Below, one piece after another: positions 9,206-18,393 of a stretch of 64,000 bases of DNA. Numbering within the stretch: the first letter of the stretch is position 1; every line of letters starts with the position of its first letter. Below the pieces are notes generated by a model. It was not told where the DNA came from. It saw only the letters and a list, made by a program, of their open reading frames with translations, and did no database searches. The stretch is from Hyphomicrobium sp. (GTDB lineage Bacteria > Pseudomonadota > Alphaproteobacteria > Rhizobiales > Hyphomicrobiaceae): the NCBI GenBank assembly GCA_002928515.1, contig PERI01000001.1, positions 558,001 through 622,000 of the forward strand, written 5' to 3'. The position numbers were made by a program, and so were the translations under genes.

Positions 9206-10020
9206 GAGATACGGTCACAAACAAGTCGGCGCGGTTGCGTGCTGATCAGATCTTTGTCCACCGAGGTCACAGTGCCGTCTTATCGAATATCAATGTGGAT
9301 ATTGCACCCGGAGAATTTGTTGCGGTCGTTGGCGCCAACGGTTCGGGCAAGTCGACTTTGCTCAAGACATTGGCTGGGCTGCAAAATGTCCACAAAGGGC
9401 AAGTTCTTCTGGGGGACGTTGCTCTCAGCAGTTATGAGCGACGCACGCTGGCCAAAAGTATCGCATACTTGCCGCAAGATCGGACAGTTCATTGGAACAT
9501 GACCTGCGAACGCGTCGTTGCGCTTGGTCGTTTACCGCATCGCAATTTTGTTGCTGGTGACAGTGCGACTGATGCAAACATCATCACAGAAGCGATGGAG
9601 CGTATGGATGTTGTGCGGTTTGCGCAGCGGCCAATCGCCACGTTATCGGGTGGTGAAAAGGCGCGCGTATTGATCGCGCGTACGCTCGCCCAGCAGGCAA
9701 CATTTATCATTGCCGATGAGCCGACTGCCGGCCTTGATTATGTTCACACGTTGCAATTTTGCGACGAGTTGCGTCGAATTGCGAGCCAACGCCGCGCGAT
9801 TATCATCGCATTGCACGACCTCTCGATTGCTGCACGTTATGCGGATCGCATTGTCATATTACGCAGAGGCGCATGCATCGCGAACGGGCCACCCGCACAG
9901 GTGTTGAGCACCGGCAACCTCGCTGCCGCATTTGATATCAATTCAATTGTGACTGAAGTGAACGGAATGCCGGTCGTGCTTGCCGCATCCCCCCTGACAT
10001 CAGAGAGCGGCTCGCTGTAA
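9202..10020 (+). CDS. ABC transporter ATP-binding protein (FecE/BtuD-like)
   Basis: The 272-residue ATPase completes the binding protein/permease/ATPase set. The Walker A is GANGSGKST, the signature is LSGGEKARV, the Walker B with catalytic Glu is IIADEPTAGLD, and the H-loop is IALHDLS. The start at 9202 overlaps the permease stop, so the three genes are translationally coupled. The transporter should take up a siderophore, heme or cobalamin-type ligand; sequence alone does not say which. Confidence 0.92.
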   Translation: MRDTVTNKSARLRADQIFVHRGHSAVLSNINVDIAPGEFVAVVGANGSGKSTLLKTLAGLQNVHKGQVLLGDVALSSYERRTLAKSIAYLPQDRTVHWNMTCERVVALGRLPHRNFVAGDSATDANIITEAMERMDVVRFAQRPIATLSGGEKARVLIARTLAQQATFIIADEPTAGLDYVHTLQFCDELRRIASQRRAIIIALHDLSIAARYADRIVILRRGACIANGPPAQVLSTGNLAAAFDINSIVTEVNGMPVVLAASPLTSESGSL

Positions 10021-10041
10021 ACTAAAGTACGAACCAGTCTC

Positions 10042-11166
10042 GTGTTGAATGCGAGTATTGCTGGGAGCAGGGTAGCTTTGCGGAAATCATTAGATATCAA
10101 TCTCGCTCTTCAGGGTGGCGGCGCCCATGGAGCTTTTACTTGGGGCGTTCTCGATCGCCTGCTTGAGGATGATCGATTACGTTTTCGATGGATCAGCGCA
10201 ACGAGTGCGGGGGCCGTTAACGCCGTCGCTCTGGCCAGCGGACTGGCCCAAGGATCTCGTGAGAAAGCGCGCGAGAGCCTCTACAAAATTTGGCACGCGG
10301 TTCACAAAGCCGGTGTTCCCGATCTTGCGCGGCTTAATCCTTTTCTGAATGGCTTTACGCGACAGAACTCGATTTCACAGATGGCCAGCATGTGGTCGCC
10401 TTACGAGTTCAACCCATTAGGCTTCGATCCACTTCGGCGCTTATTGACGGATCATGTAGATTTCGAGCTGATCCGCGCTAAGGCTCCGGTGGAGTTGTTG
10501 ATCGCGGCCACGCATGTGGCAAGCGGGCGGCCGCGACTCTTTCGGCAAGATGAAATTACCGTGGAAGCCGTATTGGCATCAGCGTGTTTGCCGACTTTAC
10601 ACCACGCTGTTGAAATTGACGGGGCGTCCTATTGGGATGGTGGGTATTCGGCCAATCCCGATCTTGTTACTCTGGCCAGTGAAAGCCCTGTCGGCGACAC
10701 GTTGCTCGTCATGGTCGCGCCGCGGACGCAAAACGAACACCCGACGACAGTTCGTGACATCACTATTCACAGCAATCGTTTGCAGTTTAATGCGCCGCTC
10801 CTGCGCGATATTGAAGTTATTACGGCGGTGCGCGAAACATCAGGCGGACTGCTTGCAAAAGGTCGGCTCGCGCCACTTTACAAGCATCGCTTTCATTTGA
10901 TCGATGGCGGGGAGATTACAGGTCAACTCAATCCGGAATCGACGGTCAAGCCTGACTGGAACATCATGACGTATTTGCATGGGGCGGGCCGTGATCATGC
11001 TGAGAAATGGCTGGATGCGGCACGGTCAAGTATTGGCCGACATGACACTGTTGATCTTGCCAAGCATTTTTTTCCGGGCCTTGAAGGCGGTGTGCTCGGG
11101 CGAGAATTGAAACCTCGACGGGCGCAGTCCTCTAAAAAATCTGTCGCCGAGAAGGTCGTCAAATAA
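10042..11166 (+). CDS. Patatin-like phospholipase
   Basis: The protein is up to 374 residues. It has the oxyanion-hole loop LQGGGAHGAFTWGVLDRL and a nucleophile elbow ISATSAGAVNA. In that elbow the usual G-x-S-x-G reads A-x-S-x-G. The catalytic Asp is in YWDGGYSANP, so the Ser-Asp dyad is complete. These enzymes hydrolyse acyl chains from lipids. The start is uncertain. A GTG at 10042 has no clear ribosome site; a TTG at 10078 has AGGG five bases upstream and would give a protein starting MRKSLDINLALQGGG. It follows the ABC importer and precedes modA. Confidence 0.85.
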   Translation: MLNASIAGSRVALRKSLDINLALQGGGAHGAFTWGVLDRLLEDDRLRFRWISATSAGAVNAVALASGLAQGSREKARESLYKIWHAVHKAGVPDLARLNPFLNGFTRQNSISQMASMWSPYEFNPLGFDPLRRLLTDHVDFELIRAKAPVELLIAATHVASGRPRLFRQDEITVEAVLASACLPTLHHAVEIDGASYWDGGYSANPDLVTLASESPVGDTLLVMVAPRTQNEHPTTVRDITIHSNRLQFNAPLLRDIEVITAVRETSGGLLAKGRLAPLYKHRFHLIDGGEITGQLNPESTVKPDWNIMTYLHGAGRDHAEKWLDAARSSIGRHDTVDLAKHFFPGLEGGVLGRELKPRRAQSSKKSVAEKVVK

Positions 11167-11168
11167 GA

Positions 11169-11963
11169 GTGAGTGCAATCGCGATGATGAAGTCTTGGAT
11201 CAGCGTTTTTTCTGCCCTGTGTGCATTCGGATCGACGATTGTCTTTGCAGCCGATGATGCCCCGCTCGTGGCAGCCGCGAGCAATCTTCAATTCGCCATG
11301 CCGGCAATTGTCAAAGCCTATGAGACAGAGACTGGTAAAACGGTCAAAGTCACATTCGGATCGTCAGGGCAGTTTGCGACGCAGATTGCAAACGGTGCGC
11401 CATTCGATGTGTTTTTGTCGGCTGATGAAGCCATGGTCCATGGCTTGGTAGCGCAAGGTCTCACAGTCGATGATGGACGGCTTTATGCGCTAGGTCTTTT
11501 GGCGTTTTATGTGCCGCTGTCTTCGACCATTAAAGTCGATGCTCATCTAGAGGGGCTTAAGGAGGCTTTAAGAGCAGGCAACGTTAGCAAGTTTGCCATC
11601 GCAAGCCCTCAGCACGCACCCTATGGTCGGGCTGCGCGTGAGGCTTTGCAGTCGGCAGGGCTGTGGGCTGAAATCGAGCCAAACTTGGTTATTGGTGAAA
11701 ACGTCTCACAAGCCCTTCAATTTGTCACTGAAGGCGGTGCTTCTGCAGGGCTGGTGCCGCTCTCGTTGTTGGTTGCGCCAGCCATGACCGCTAAAGGACA
11801 GCATGTGATCGTTTCCGACGCATTGGTGAAGCCATTGCCACAAAGCATGGTGGTTTTGAAGCGTGCCGGCCCAGCAGCCAATGCTTTTGCGTCATTCATC
11901 ACGTCGCAAAAAGGTCAGGCCATCTTAGCGAAATTCGGCTTTTCAAGCCCGGCAGGAACGTGA
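11169..11963 (+). CDS. modA: Molybdate-binding periplasmic protein
   Basis: ModA captures molybdate or tungstate in the periplasm for the ModBC importer. A signal peptide (hydrophobic core ISVFSALCAFG, cleavage likely after VFA) precedes a mature domain starting LVAAASNLQFAMPAI. That domain includes the FGSSGQFATQI ligand loop and the QHAPYGRAARE segment of the family. The GTG at 11169 is two bases after the patatin stop; ATG codons at 11184 and 11187 are equally possible starts. It heads modABC and is followed after 12 bases by modB. Confidence 0.93.
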   Translation: MSAIAMMKSWISVFSALCAFGSTIVFAADDAPLVAAASNLQFAMPAIVKAYETETGKTVKVTFGSSGQFATQIANGAPFDVFLSADEAMVHGLVAQGLTVDDGRLYALGLLAFYVPLSSTIKVDAHLEGLKEALRAGNVSKFAIASPQHAPYGRAAREALQSAGLWAEIEPNLVIGENVSQALQFVTEGGASAGLVPLSLLVAPAMTAKGQHVIVSDALVKPLPQSMVVLKRAGPAANAFASFITSQKGQAILAKFGFSSPAGT

Positions 11964-11975
11964 TCTAAACCTGCC

Positions 11976-12662
11976 ATGGATTGGCAGGCACTTTCACTTT
12001 CGCTGCAATTGGCGTTCTGGACATCTTTCATTTTGCTGCCGTTCGCGCTGTGGATTGCGCGCGCGTTGGCTTACGGTCGGTTTGCGGGGCGAAGTCTGCT
12101 TGAAGCGGTCGTTTTGCTGCCGCTCGTTTTGCCTCCGACCGTATTAGGATTTTATCTACTTGCTGTATTCTCTCCAAACTCGATTGTTGGCTCTGCGCTT
12201 GCGCGTGTGTTTGGCGAACCGTTGGTGTTTTCGTTTTCAGGAATTTTATTAGCGTCTCTCATTGCAAATATACCGTTTGCGGTGCAGCCGATTGCGCGTG
12301 CGTTCGAGGCGATCCCAGAAAATATTCGCGAAGCGGGATACGTCAGCGGGCTGACGCGCTTTGAAACATTTCGTTTGATAGAATTGCCACTCGCTTGGCC
12401 CGGTATCGTTACGTCGATGGCACTTGTGTTCGCGCATACGCTCGGTGAGTTCGGCGTTATCTTGATGATGGGTGGCAATATTCCAGGATCGACACGTACG
12501 CTTTCCATCGCGATTTACGACAGTGTGCAAGGGTTCCAATATTCACAAGCTGGTATAATGGCCGCAACGCTCGTCGTCATTTCGGCTGTCGCCGTTGCCA
12601 CGGTTCTCTATCTCAGTCGATCTTTAGATCGGTTGGGTTTAGAACGCCGGTCACATCAATGA
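11976..12662 (+). CDS. modB: Molybdate ABC transporter permease
   Basis: The 228-residue inner-membrane permease has about five to six hydrophobic helices. It has the ModB signature AVVLLPLVLPPTVLGFYLL and a cytoplasmic EAA loop (EAGYVSGLTRFETFRLIELPL) that docks on ModC. HTLGEFGVILMMGGNIPG is a further family-specific segment. It lies 12 bases after modA and overlaps the modC start by four bases. Confidence 0.94.
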   Translation: MDWQALSLSLQLAFWTSFILLPFALWIARALAYGRFAGRSLLEAVVLLPLVLPPTVLGFYLLAVFSPNSIVGSALARVFGEPLVFSFSGILLASLIANIPFAVQPIARAFEAIPENIREAGYVSGLTRFETFRLIELPLAWPGIVTSMALVFAHTLGEFGVILMMGGNIPGSTRTLSIAIYDSVQGFQYSQAGIMAATLVVISAVAVATVLYLSRSLDRLGLERRSHQ

Positions 12663-13408
12663 TGGAGACCATCAACAGTGTTGCGACGTCGTTAAGCGCT
12701 CGCGTTGAGCAAGATGCGCCGTTTCCGCTCGACGTCGCGTTTACCGCACGATCTGGCGAAGTTTTAGCGCTTGTCGGTCCATCGGGTAGCGGCAAGACGA
12801 CGACTTTGCGGATGATCGCTGGATTGGCAACTCCAAAAGCAGGTCGTATTGCGCTGGGTGATACGGTTTGGTTCGATGCTCAAGCAGCACTCAATATTCG
12901 ACCCGAGCTAAGACGCATCGGATATGTGTTTCAGGACTATGCGCTATTTCCACATCTCAATGTTCTTGATGGTGTTCGCCTCGCGATGCGGCATGTACCT
13001 TATGGCGATCAAATTGCAGCTGGCATGGATATCCTAAAACGTGTCGGAATTGAACGCCTTGCTCAGCGCCGACCGCGTGAACTTTCGGGTGGTGAGCGTC
13101 AACGCGTTGGCATTGCGCGTGCTCTGGCACGAGATCCCGTGCTGTTATTGCTTGATGAGCCATTCTCTGCCGTTGACCGGCCAACTCGCGAACAATTGAA
13201 GCGGGAAGTGAGTGACCTGACGGCATCGCTGTCAATTCCGACATTACTCGTGACGCACGATATCGATGAAGCTGTCGCGCTGGCACAGCGCATGGTTGTG
13301 ATCGATAACGGTCGGACGATTGCTGATGCGGTGCCGTCCGAATTGCGGCGTCACCCACCAACGCCGAGGATTGCCGAGATCATAGGGACACACGCGCGGC
13401 AAAGTTAG
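12659..13408 (+). CDS. modC: Molybdate ABC transporter ATPase, short form without Mop domain
   Basis: The ATPase energises molybdate import. The Walker A is GPSGSGKTT, the Q-loop YVFQDYALFPHL, the signature LSGGERQRVGIARAL, the Walker B LLLLDEPFSAVD and the H-loop VTHD. At 249 residues it stops right after the nucleotide-binding domain. The common ModC is about 350 residues and ends in a Mop/TOBE domain that binds molybdate and gates transport. So this copy lacks that regulatory domain, as do some other short ModC proteins. Its last four bases overlap the end of the convergent regulator gene. Confidence 0.9.
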   Translation: MMETINSVATSLSARVEQDAPFPLDVAFTARSGEVLALVGPSGSGKTTTLRMIAGLATPKAGRIALGDTVWFDAQAALNIRPELRRIGYVFQDYALFPHLNVLDGVRLAMRHVPYGDQIAAGMDILKRVGIERLAQRRPRELSGGERQRVGIARALARDPVLLLLDEPFSAVDRPTREQLKREVSDLTASLSIPTLLVTHDIDEAVALAQRMVVIDNGRTIADAVPSELRRHPPTPRIAEIIGTHARQS

Positions 13409-14196
13409 CCTATCAGGCGCGCATACCCTTGCTCGGTCGTTTCATCGAGCAGCCTTTTGTAGGCTGCATAATCCGGTTTATCTGGGGTCAACTCACCAAG
13501 CGCTACAGCATCGAACGTCTCACGCTGGGCGTAAACGATTGGCGTTGCGACCGGTACAAACGATGCCCGTTGCTTATTCAATGTCGTGATGAGACCGCGC
13601 ATTTCTCCGGCGCGATCCAATTGGGACACGACGATCATGCGCATCGCGCCTTTGGTCAGCGAGACGAGGTGAATGAACATCGAGGATGATGGCAAGTATA
13701 GCCTTCCGCGATGTGCATATGGTGCGTCGGGTCGGTCGCGCTCCTGGAATAGTAAGCTCGGCCACTCGGCATCCCAGACGATATCTGTGCGGTAGGCAAC
13801 GATTGTATCGGGCCGCGTGAAAGAGCGGCGCAGCGTGAGGTAGCTGCCGATGTAATGATCTACGGCTGCGCGCGTGTAAGCTCCCATATAGATCGGAGCG
13901 ACAACGCCGCCTGTGGCTTTCAAATCGATCGGGTTCTGCGCGACCGTTTCTGTTTCGCCGTGCCAAGCGTCGCGAACCGATGGGTAATCGAGCCCCAGTA
14001 CCATGCAGACATCGAACAAGGTCTGGTCGCGGACCGAGCGCCCGCCAAGTAAATTTTGAATTGTCTTTTCGTGACAGTCGGCTGCGTCAGCGATTTCTGC
14101 TTGGGTCAGTTTTTTCTCGACCATCGCCGTTTTAATGTGCTCCAGCGCATCATCACGGGACACCAAGGCGATGATTTTTGATGGCTGAGATTTCAT
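13405..14196 (-). CDS. XRE-type HTH regulator with an unrecognised C-terminal domain
   Basis: About 263 residues from ATG 14196; the frame opens further upstream at 14274. Residues 27-72 form a helix-turn-helix: LTQAEIADAADCHEKTIQNLLGG fits an XRE/Cro fold. The remaining 180 residues have mixed alpha/beta character (PIYMGAYTRAAVDHYIGSYL, IVWDAEWPSLLFQE) and look like a sensing or effector domain that I do not recognise by name. The gene converges on modC and overlaps its stop, which places it next to but not inside the mod operon. A role in molybdate control is only a guess from position. A strong bidirectional terminator lies upstream of it. Confidence 0.65.
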   Translation of the reverse strand: MKSQPSKIIALVSRDDALEHIKTAMVEKKLTQAEIADAADCHEKTIQNLLGGRSVRDQTLFDVCMVLGLDYPSVRDAWHGETETVAQNPIDLKATGGVVAPIYMGAYTRAAVDHYIGSYLTLRRSFTRPDTIVAYRTDIVWDAEWPSLLFQERDRPDAPYAHRGRLYLPSSSMFIHLVSLTKGAMRMIVVSQLDRAGEMRGLITTLNKQRASFVPVATPIVYAQRETFDAVALGELTPDKPDYAAYKRLLDETTEQGYARLIG

Positions 14197-14305
14197 GCGG
14201 CCCCGGTAGGTTCGCTCGTTATGAACTTTCCGGAAAATACCGTTTTTTATCGGTCGCGGGCAATCGAAATTCACCGGCTGAGATTTCGATTGTCATAGCC
14301 CATTC

Positions 14306-14345
14306 AAAAAAAATAGGGCGCGGATTGCTCCGCGCCCATAAAAAC
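14306..14345 (-). terminator. Bidirectional-looking terminator for the RlpA-like gene
   Basis: A 9-bp perfect stem GGGCGCGGA/TCCGCGCCC (14316-14324 and 14329-14337) with a TTGC loop is flanked by an A-run on the left (14306-14313) and ATAAAAA on the right. Read on the minus strand it ends in an eight-T tract and stops transcription of the RlpA-like gene, whose stop is about 20 bases upstream. Confidence 0.9.
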
Positions 14346-14363
14346 CACCCTTGTGATTAGAGA

Positions 14364-14894
14364 TTAGCCGCGACCGATAACGGTGACAGACACCGGTACC
14401 ACGCCCGAGCCCTGCATGCTGATCGAATGAGCAGCAGCTTTGGATAGGTCGATGATACGACCCTTAATGTAGGGTCCACGATCGTTGATGGTGACGACGA
14501 CCGAACGGCCATTATTCTTGTTGGTCACGCGAACCTTTGTGCCGAAGGGCAAGGTCTTGTGAGCGGCTGTCATCGCGTTCGGATTGAACCAGCCGCCCGA
14601 TGCGACGCGCTGTGGCTGCCAATAGTATGAAGCTTTACCGCTGTAGGTCGTGCCACCTGACGAGTAAGCAACATTGTTGTTGTAGCGCTTAGCTTTGCGG
14701 GTCTTGTTTGAGGTTTTGTAGGTAGCCTTTGGTGCTGCCTGATAAGATACATTATAATTTGCTTTCGATGCTTGCGATTTAGCCGATCCGCAAACGTAAG
14801 CTGGGCCGTCGCACTTCCAGGCCGCTTGAGCCGGAACGGTTCCGACCATCATCATAGCAACGGCTGCTGCAGCATAACCCATGATTGAACGCAT
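14364..14894 (-). CDS. RlpA-like septal ring lytic transglycosylase family protein
   Basis: The 176-residue exported protein has a signal peptide ending PAQA-A near residue 24. A low-complexity Lys/Ser/Thr/Tyr-rich linker (residues 37-82) leads to a C-terminal double-psi beta-barrel. The barrel has the RlpA hallmarks ASYYW, NAMTAAHKTLPFGTKVRV and INDRGPYIKGRIIDLS. In characterised members this domain cleaves naked glycan strands of peptidoglycan. There is no lipobox cysteine, so unlike E. coli RlpA it should be soluble in the periplasm, and no SPOR domain is present. Two cysteines (residues 28 and 35) could pair. The start ATG has GGAG a short distance upstream. Confidence 0.88.
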   Translation of the reverse strand: MRSIMGYAAAAVAMMMVGTVPAQAAWKCDGPAYVCGSAKSQASKANYNVSYQAAPKATYKTSNKTRKAKRYNNNVAYSSGGTTYSGKASYYWQPQRVASGGWFNPNAMTAAHKTLPFGTKVRVTNKNNGRSVVVTINDRGPYIKGRIIDLSKAAAHSISMQGSGVVPVSVTVIGRG

Positions 14895-15535
14895 GGTTCA
14901 CTCCTTCATTTCGGTTAGGACAGCAGTGGCGTCAGATCCAACAGCGCATCTGAATTCAAATTTCGTCACGTTGACGATGTTGCGTGAAGGTCGTTGGGAC
15001 CATCCATGCGCTTTGAACTTAGACTAAATGCTGCAATGCAAGAGACCCGTCGCAAAACCCCAGAATTCAGTTCAATCTGCTGCCAATTCGGTAAAGTCAT
15101 TCTGGTGGGCGGACAGGAGCATCGTGCGTGAGGATACGTCAACCCACGGCTACCATCTCATTTTAACCATATTTTCTAACGCTATGACTTTGATAGGGTT
15201 TTAAAATCGCCTATTGCTTCTGCGCGACGGCAGGCCGCAGTTCGGTTTGAAATAAGCGTTTGAGTGAGAGCTGTTTTGGCCGGCGCATTTGCCCTTATGC
15301 TGCAGCGCATATTGATATGGTCTCAGAGAGCAGAGGTAAGGGTATATCGCTGTCATCTGCTCGCTTCTGCACTTCTAAATTTCCGCATAAAGACTACCCG
15401 CTACGTTTGCAAAATTCCGTATTTGGTTTGACATGTGAGATCGCTAACTAGCGGTGTTGGTGACAACTTCAGTTATGTCTCACAGCAGCTTTGTGCGGAC
15501 ACTCTCTTTCGCAAAAATTAGGACGATTTCGATCA
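14895..15535. other. 641-base stretch with no convincing gene
   Basis: Between the RlpA-like start and chrA I see no protein gene, tRNA or repeat. The only ORF of note (15260-15451, 63 codons) has no ribosome site or family feature. The left edge should hold the minus-strand promoter of the RlpA-like gene and the right edge the plus-strand promoter of chrA. A TTGACA at 15428-15433 has no good -10 partner. Confidence 0.5.
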
Positions 15536-16876
15536 ATGACTGACGTGCAGCAGGTCTCGGGCCATGAGATAGGACGAGAACGGGCAATGTCATCTGCTCC
15601 AATTCCTACATTTTCAGAAGCGCTCGGTGTTTGGGCACGGATTGGCTTGACTTCGTTTGGCGGCCCAGCCGGTCAGATTGCCCTCATGCATCGCATTCTT
15701 GTCGATGAAAAAAAATGGCTCGACGAGAAGAACTATTTGCTCGCTCTCAATTTTTGCACATTGCTGCCTGGGCCCGAAGCTATGCAGTTGGCCACGTACT
15801 CTGGATGGCGCTTGCACGGAGTAAAGGGTGGGTTGGCTGCTGGACTGTTATTTGTTTTGCCGGGTGCTGTCATCGTCTTGGCCCTATCGTGGCTATATGC
15901 GCTATATGGCGCTGTTCCGACCGTCACTGCATTATTTACGGGCATTAAAGCTGCGGTGCTCGCGATCGTTATTGAAGCGCTTTTCAAAATCTCCAAGCGC
16001 TCTTTGCGAGATGGTAGTGAGTGGGTTGTTGCTGGCTTGTCATTTATAGGAATCTTTTTTTTAAAGATCCCATTTCCGATCATTATTCTGGCCGCAGGTC
16101 TGTTTGGATATTGGCGTTCATCGGGTGCGGTTGTCGAGTTAGACCAGAGTTCATCACTGCCGGTTCGCAAACGCGATACGCTCACGACCATCTTGCTTTG
16201 GTCTGCCATTTGGCTCGCGCCTCTCGTAACTGTGGCGCTGATTTTTGGTAGCGATCACGTTCTGGCGAAGCTCGCCATGTTTTTTGCCCAGCTTGCGATT
16301 GTAACCTTTGGTGGCGCTTACGCAGTTCTCGCGTACATGGCTCAAGATGTGGTCCAACTTCACGGTTGGTTGCAGCCTGGTGAAATGTTGGATGGTCTCG
16401 GACTAGCTGAGACCACGCCAGGTCCACTCATTCTTGTGACGGAATTTGTAGGTTTTCTCGCCGCTTTTCGACAAAGCGACGGATCTCCGTTTGTGATGGG
16501 GCTGCTCGGTGCACTGGTAACCCTCTGGGCGACGTTCGTGCCATCCTTTATGTTTATTTTCGCAGGCGCTCCCTACATCGAAAAACTGAAGTCCGCGCCG
16601 AAACTCAAAGGGGCTTTATCTGCGATTACCGCTGCCGTTGTTGGGGTCATTTTGAACTTATCGGTGTGGTTTGCATTTCATGTGCTGTTTCGTCAGGTCG
16701 ATAGTTATCAATTGGGCCCGCTGCAATTTGCAGTCCCCGAATTGACAACCATCGATTGGACGGTCGCATCACTCGCGCTGCTAGCGGCTTTGTTGATTTT
16801 CGTTTTGCATCGCGGGGTGATCACGACGCTTGCGATTTGTGGTGCGCTGTCGCTTGCCGTTTTGCAGTTTATATAG
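15536..16876 (+). CDS. chrA: Chromate transporter family protein, fused two-domain type
   Basis: About 446 residues from ATG 15536. The frame opens at 15491, and an ATG at 15587 is also possible. The protein is the long ChrA type made of two homologous membrane halves. The first half opens with FGGPAGQIALMHRILVDEKKW and the CTLLPGPEAMQLATY motif. The second repeats the pattern as VTFGGAYAVLAYMAQD and GLAETTPGPLILVTEFVGF. The PGP motifs in each half are the family signature. Some members export chromate and confer resistance; the physiological substrate of most homologues is unproven. It converges on corA with a three-base gap. Confidence 0.9.
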   Translation: MTDVQQVSGHEIGRERAMSSAPIPTFSEALGVWARIGLTSFGGPAGQIALMHRILVDEKKWLDEKNYLLALNFCTLLPGPEAMQLATYSGWRLHGVKGGLAAGLLFVLPGAVIVLALSWLYALYGAVPTVTALFTGIKAAVLAIVIEALFKISKRSLRDGSEWVVAGLSFIGIFFLKIPFPIIILAAGLFGYWRSSGAVVELDQSSSLPVRKRDTLTTILLWSAIWLAPLVTVALIFGSDHVLAKLAMFFAQLAIVTFGGAYAVLAYMAQDVVQLHGWLQPGEMLDGLGLAETTPGPLILVTEFVGFLAAFRQSDGSPFVMGLLGALVTLWATFVPSFMFIFAGAPYIEKLKSAPKLKGALSAITAAVVGVILNLSVWFAFHVLFRQVDSYQLGPLQFAVPELTTIDWTVASLALLAALLIFVLHRGVITTLAICGALSLAVLQFI

Positions 16877-16879
16877 CGG

Positions 16880-17854
16880 CTATAACCACCCCTTGCGACG
16901 GAAGTAGATAAACGGGATCAGCGCCGCAACGCACATCAAGCCGATCGCGATCGGATATCCATATTGCCATTCCAGTTCTGGCATATACTTGAAGTTCATA
17001 CCGTAAATCGAAGCGACGAGTGTCGGCGGCATCAACATCACGGCCATTACTGAAAACAGTTTGATGATTTGGTTCTGCTCGGTCGAAATCATGCCGAGCG
17101 TCGCTTCGAGTAGAAACGTCGTGCGAGATGACAAAAAGCGCAAACTTTCCATCAACGATGTGATGTCGTGACTTGCCGAATCTATCCGTGCCAAAACTTG
17201 CGGATCGCCCTTGGATTGACGGATGGCATTGGCCGCAAATAGCAAAAGTCGATGCAGAGACATTGCACTTTCTTGCGCACGGGCAACCACGTCTCCTTCT
17301 TTGCCGACGTTACGCAGCAAGACATCGAGACGACGATTGCGAGACGGTTGTTCCGTCCCTTTTTGACCGAACACCAAGGGGGCCATAGTTTCGACTTCGT
17401 CCTGCACGCGCTCGATCAGGTCGGCTTCGCGCTCGATCAACATTTCAACAAGGCCGATCATCACTTCTGCGCCGGTCGTGCAGCCGTTGCCACCTTTGCC
17501 GGCACGCGCAATGTAAAGACCGAATGCTTTGGGCTCGGCGTAACGCACAGTGATGAGCCGATCACCGGCCAAAATAAAAGTTATGGGTGAGGTCATAGGT
17601 ACGCCGAGGCTGCTGTTATGCAGCACAATAGCGGTCATATAAACCGCGCCTTCTTCGACATAAAAACGGTTAGAGGCTTCGATTTCTCGCATTTCTGAGC
17701 GCGTAGGGACGTCTACATTCAGGGCCCGTTCGAGGATGCCATCTTCATCTTCCGAAGGGTTCAAAAGATCGATCCAGACGGACGATGGGCCAATGATTTC
17801 GCTGTCCGTTCGAGGAATCAATCGCTTGCCGGACGCATCATAGACGGTGATCAT
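16880..17854 (-). CDS. corA: CorA-family magnesium/cobalt transporter
   Basis: The 324-residue protein has a long soluble N-terminal domain, a helical stalk (charged segment EREADLIERVQDEVE and beyond), and two C-terminal transmembrane helices. The loop between them carries the diagnostic YGMNF motif near residue 285. The end is basic (YFRRKGWL), as usual for CorA. It forms a pentameric channel for Mg2+ (and Co2+ or Ni2+). It is read toward chrA and shares no operon with it. Confidence 0.95.
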   Translation of the reverse strand: MITVYDASGKRLIPRTDSEIIGPSSVWIDLLNPSEDEDGILERALNVDVPTRSEMREIEASNRFYVEEGAVYMTAIVLHNSSLGVPMTSPITFILAGDRLITVRYAEPKAFGLYIARAGKGGNGCTTGAEVMIGLVEMLIEREADLIERVQDEVETMAPLVFGQKGTEQPSRNRRLDVLLRNVGKEGDVVARAQESAMSLHRLLLFAANAIRQSKGDPQVLARIDSASHDITSLMESLRFLSSRTTFLLEATLGMISTEQNQIIKLFSVMAVMLMPPTLVASIYGMNFKYMPELEWQYGYPIAIGLMCVAALIPFIYFRRKGWL

Positions 17855-18045
17855 AAGTGGGTGGTCTCCGTGCTAGGCGAGATGAATTGATGGGCGGTGC
17901 GAGATACCGCGTCGGTTTGACGGATTTCATGTGCTTCGTGAAGAGCATTTCTGTAAAATTCAATCCAAGACGTAATGTGACAGATTTCTATCGTGTGCAC
18001 TTACTCGGTTAGCAATGCTGTAATTGATGTGAAAGGAAATCAAAG

Positions 18046-18357
18046 ATGCTGAATTTCCACGTAGGAAGGCTGCTGGCCACGACAGTCATTATGAGTTTTG
18101 CGAGCTTAGCTCCGGCACACGCTAAAATCGCATGTGAGGATGGCTTCCAGCGCGTTCAGGGCAATTGGCTGGCAACACCCTATTGCCAAGATGCCTTGCT
18201 GGGCAAGGTCGCGCGTCAGTACGGTATGAAAGCGTCCGATGCCCACATCAGGAACAATCCGAATTTCAAGCGACACGTGTGCCGGTTGGTTGGTCAAGAC
18301 ATCAGGGTTCGATCAACTTGCCTTGAAGCCAATCCGTATCGCGGTCGCGGCTTTTGA
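18046..18357 (+). CDS. Small secreted four-cysteine protein of unknown function
   Basis: The 103-residue product has a signal peptide (LLATTVIMSFASLAPAHA, cleavage before KIACEDG). The mature region of about 77 residues holds four cysteines, enough for two disulfides, and a basic C-terminus (RGRGF). Motifs such as CEDGFQRVQGNWLATPYCQD and VCRLVGQDIRV recall small conserved periplasmic proteins of Rhizobiales, but I cannot name a domain. The start has an AAGGA ribosome site (GTGAAAGGAAATCAAAG before ATG). A hairpin terminator lies 37 bases after the stop. Confidence 0.72.
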   Translation: MLNFHVGRLLATTVIMSFASLAPAHAKIACEDGFQRVQGNWLATPYCQDALLGKVARQYGMKASDAHIRNNPNFKRHVCRLVGQDIRVRSTCLEANPYRGRGF

Positions 18358-18393
18358 TACGCATGCAAAAGCATGTGTGCTGATAGACACAAT

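Noticed and set aside
15260-15451. A 63-codon ORF in the gap before chrA
   Set aside because: No ribosome site, no signal or domain, and a composition unlike the neighbouring genes.
15428-15456. A TTGACA that could be a chrA promoter
   Set aside because: No acceptable -10 element lies 16-18 bases downstream.
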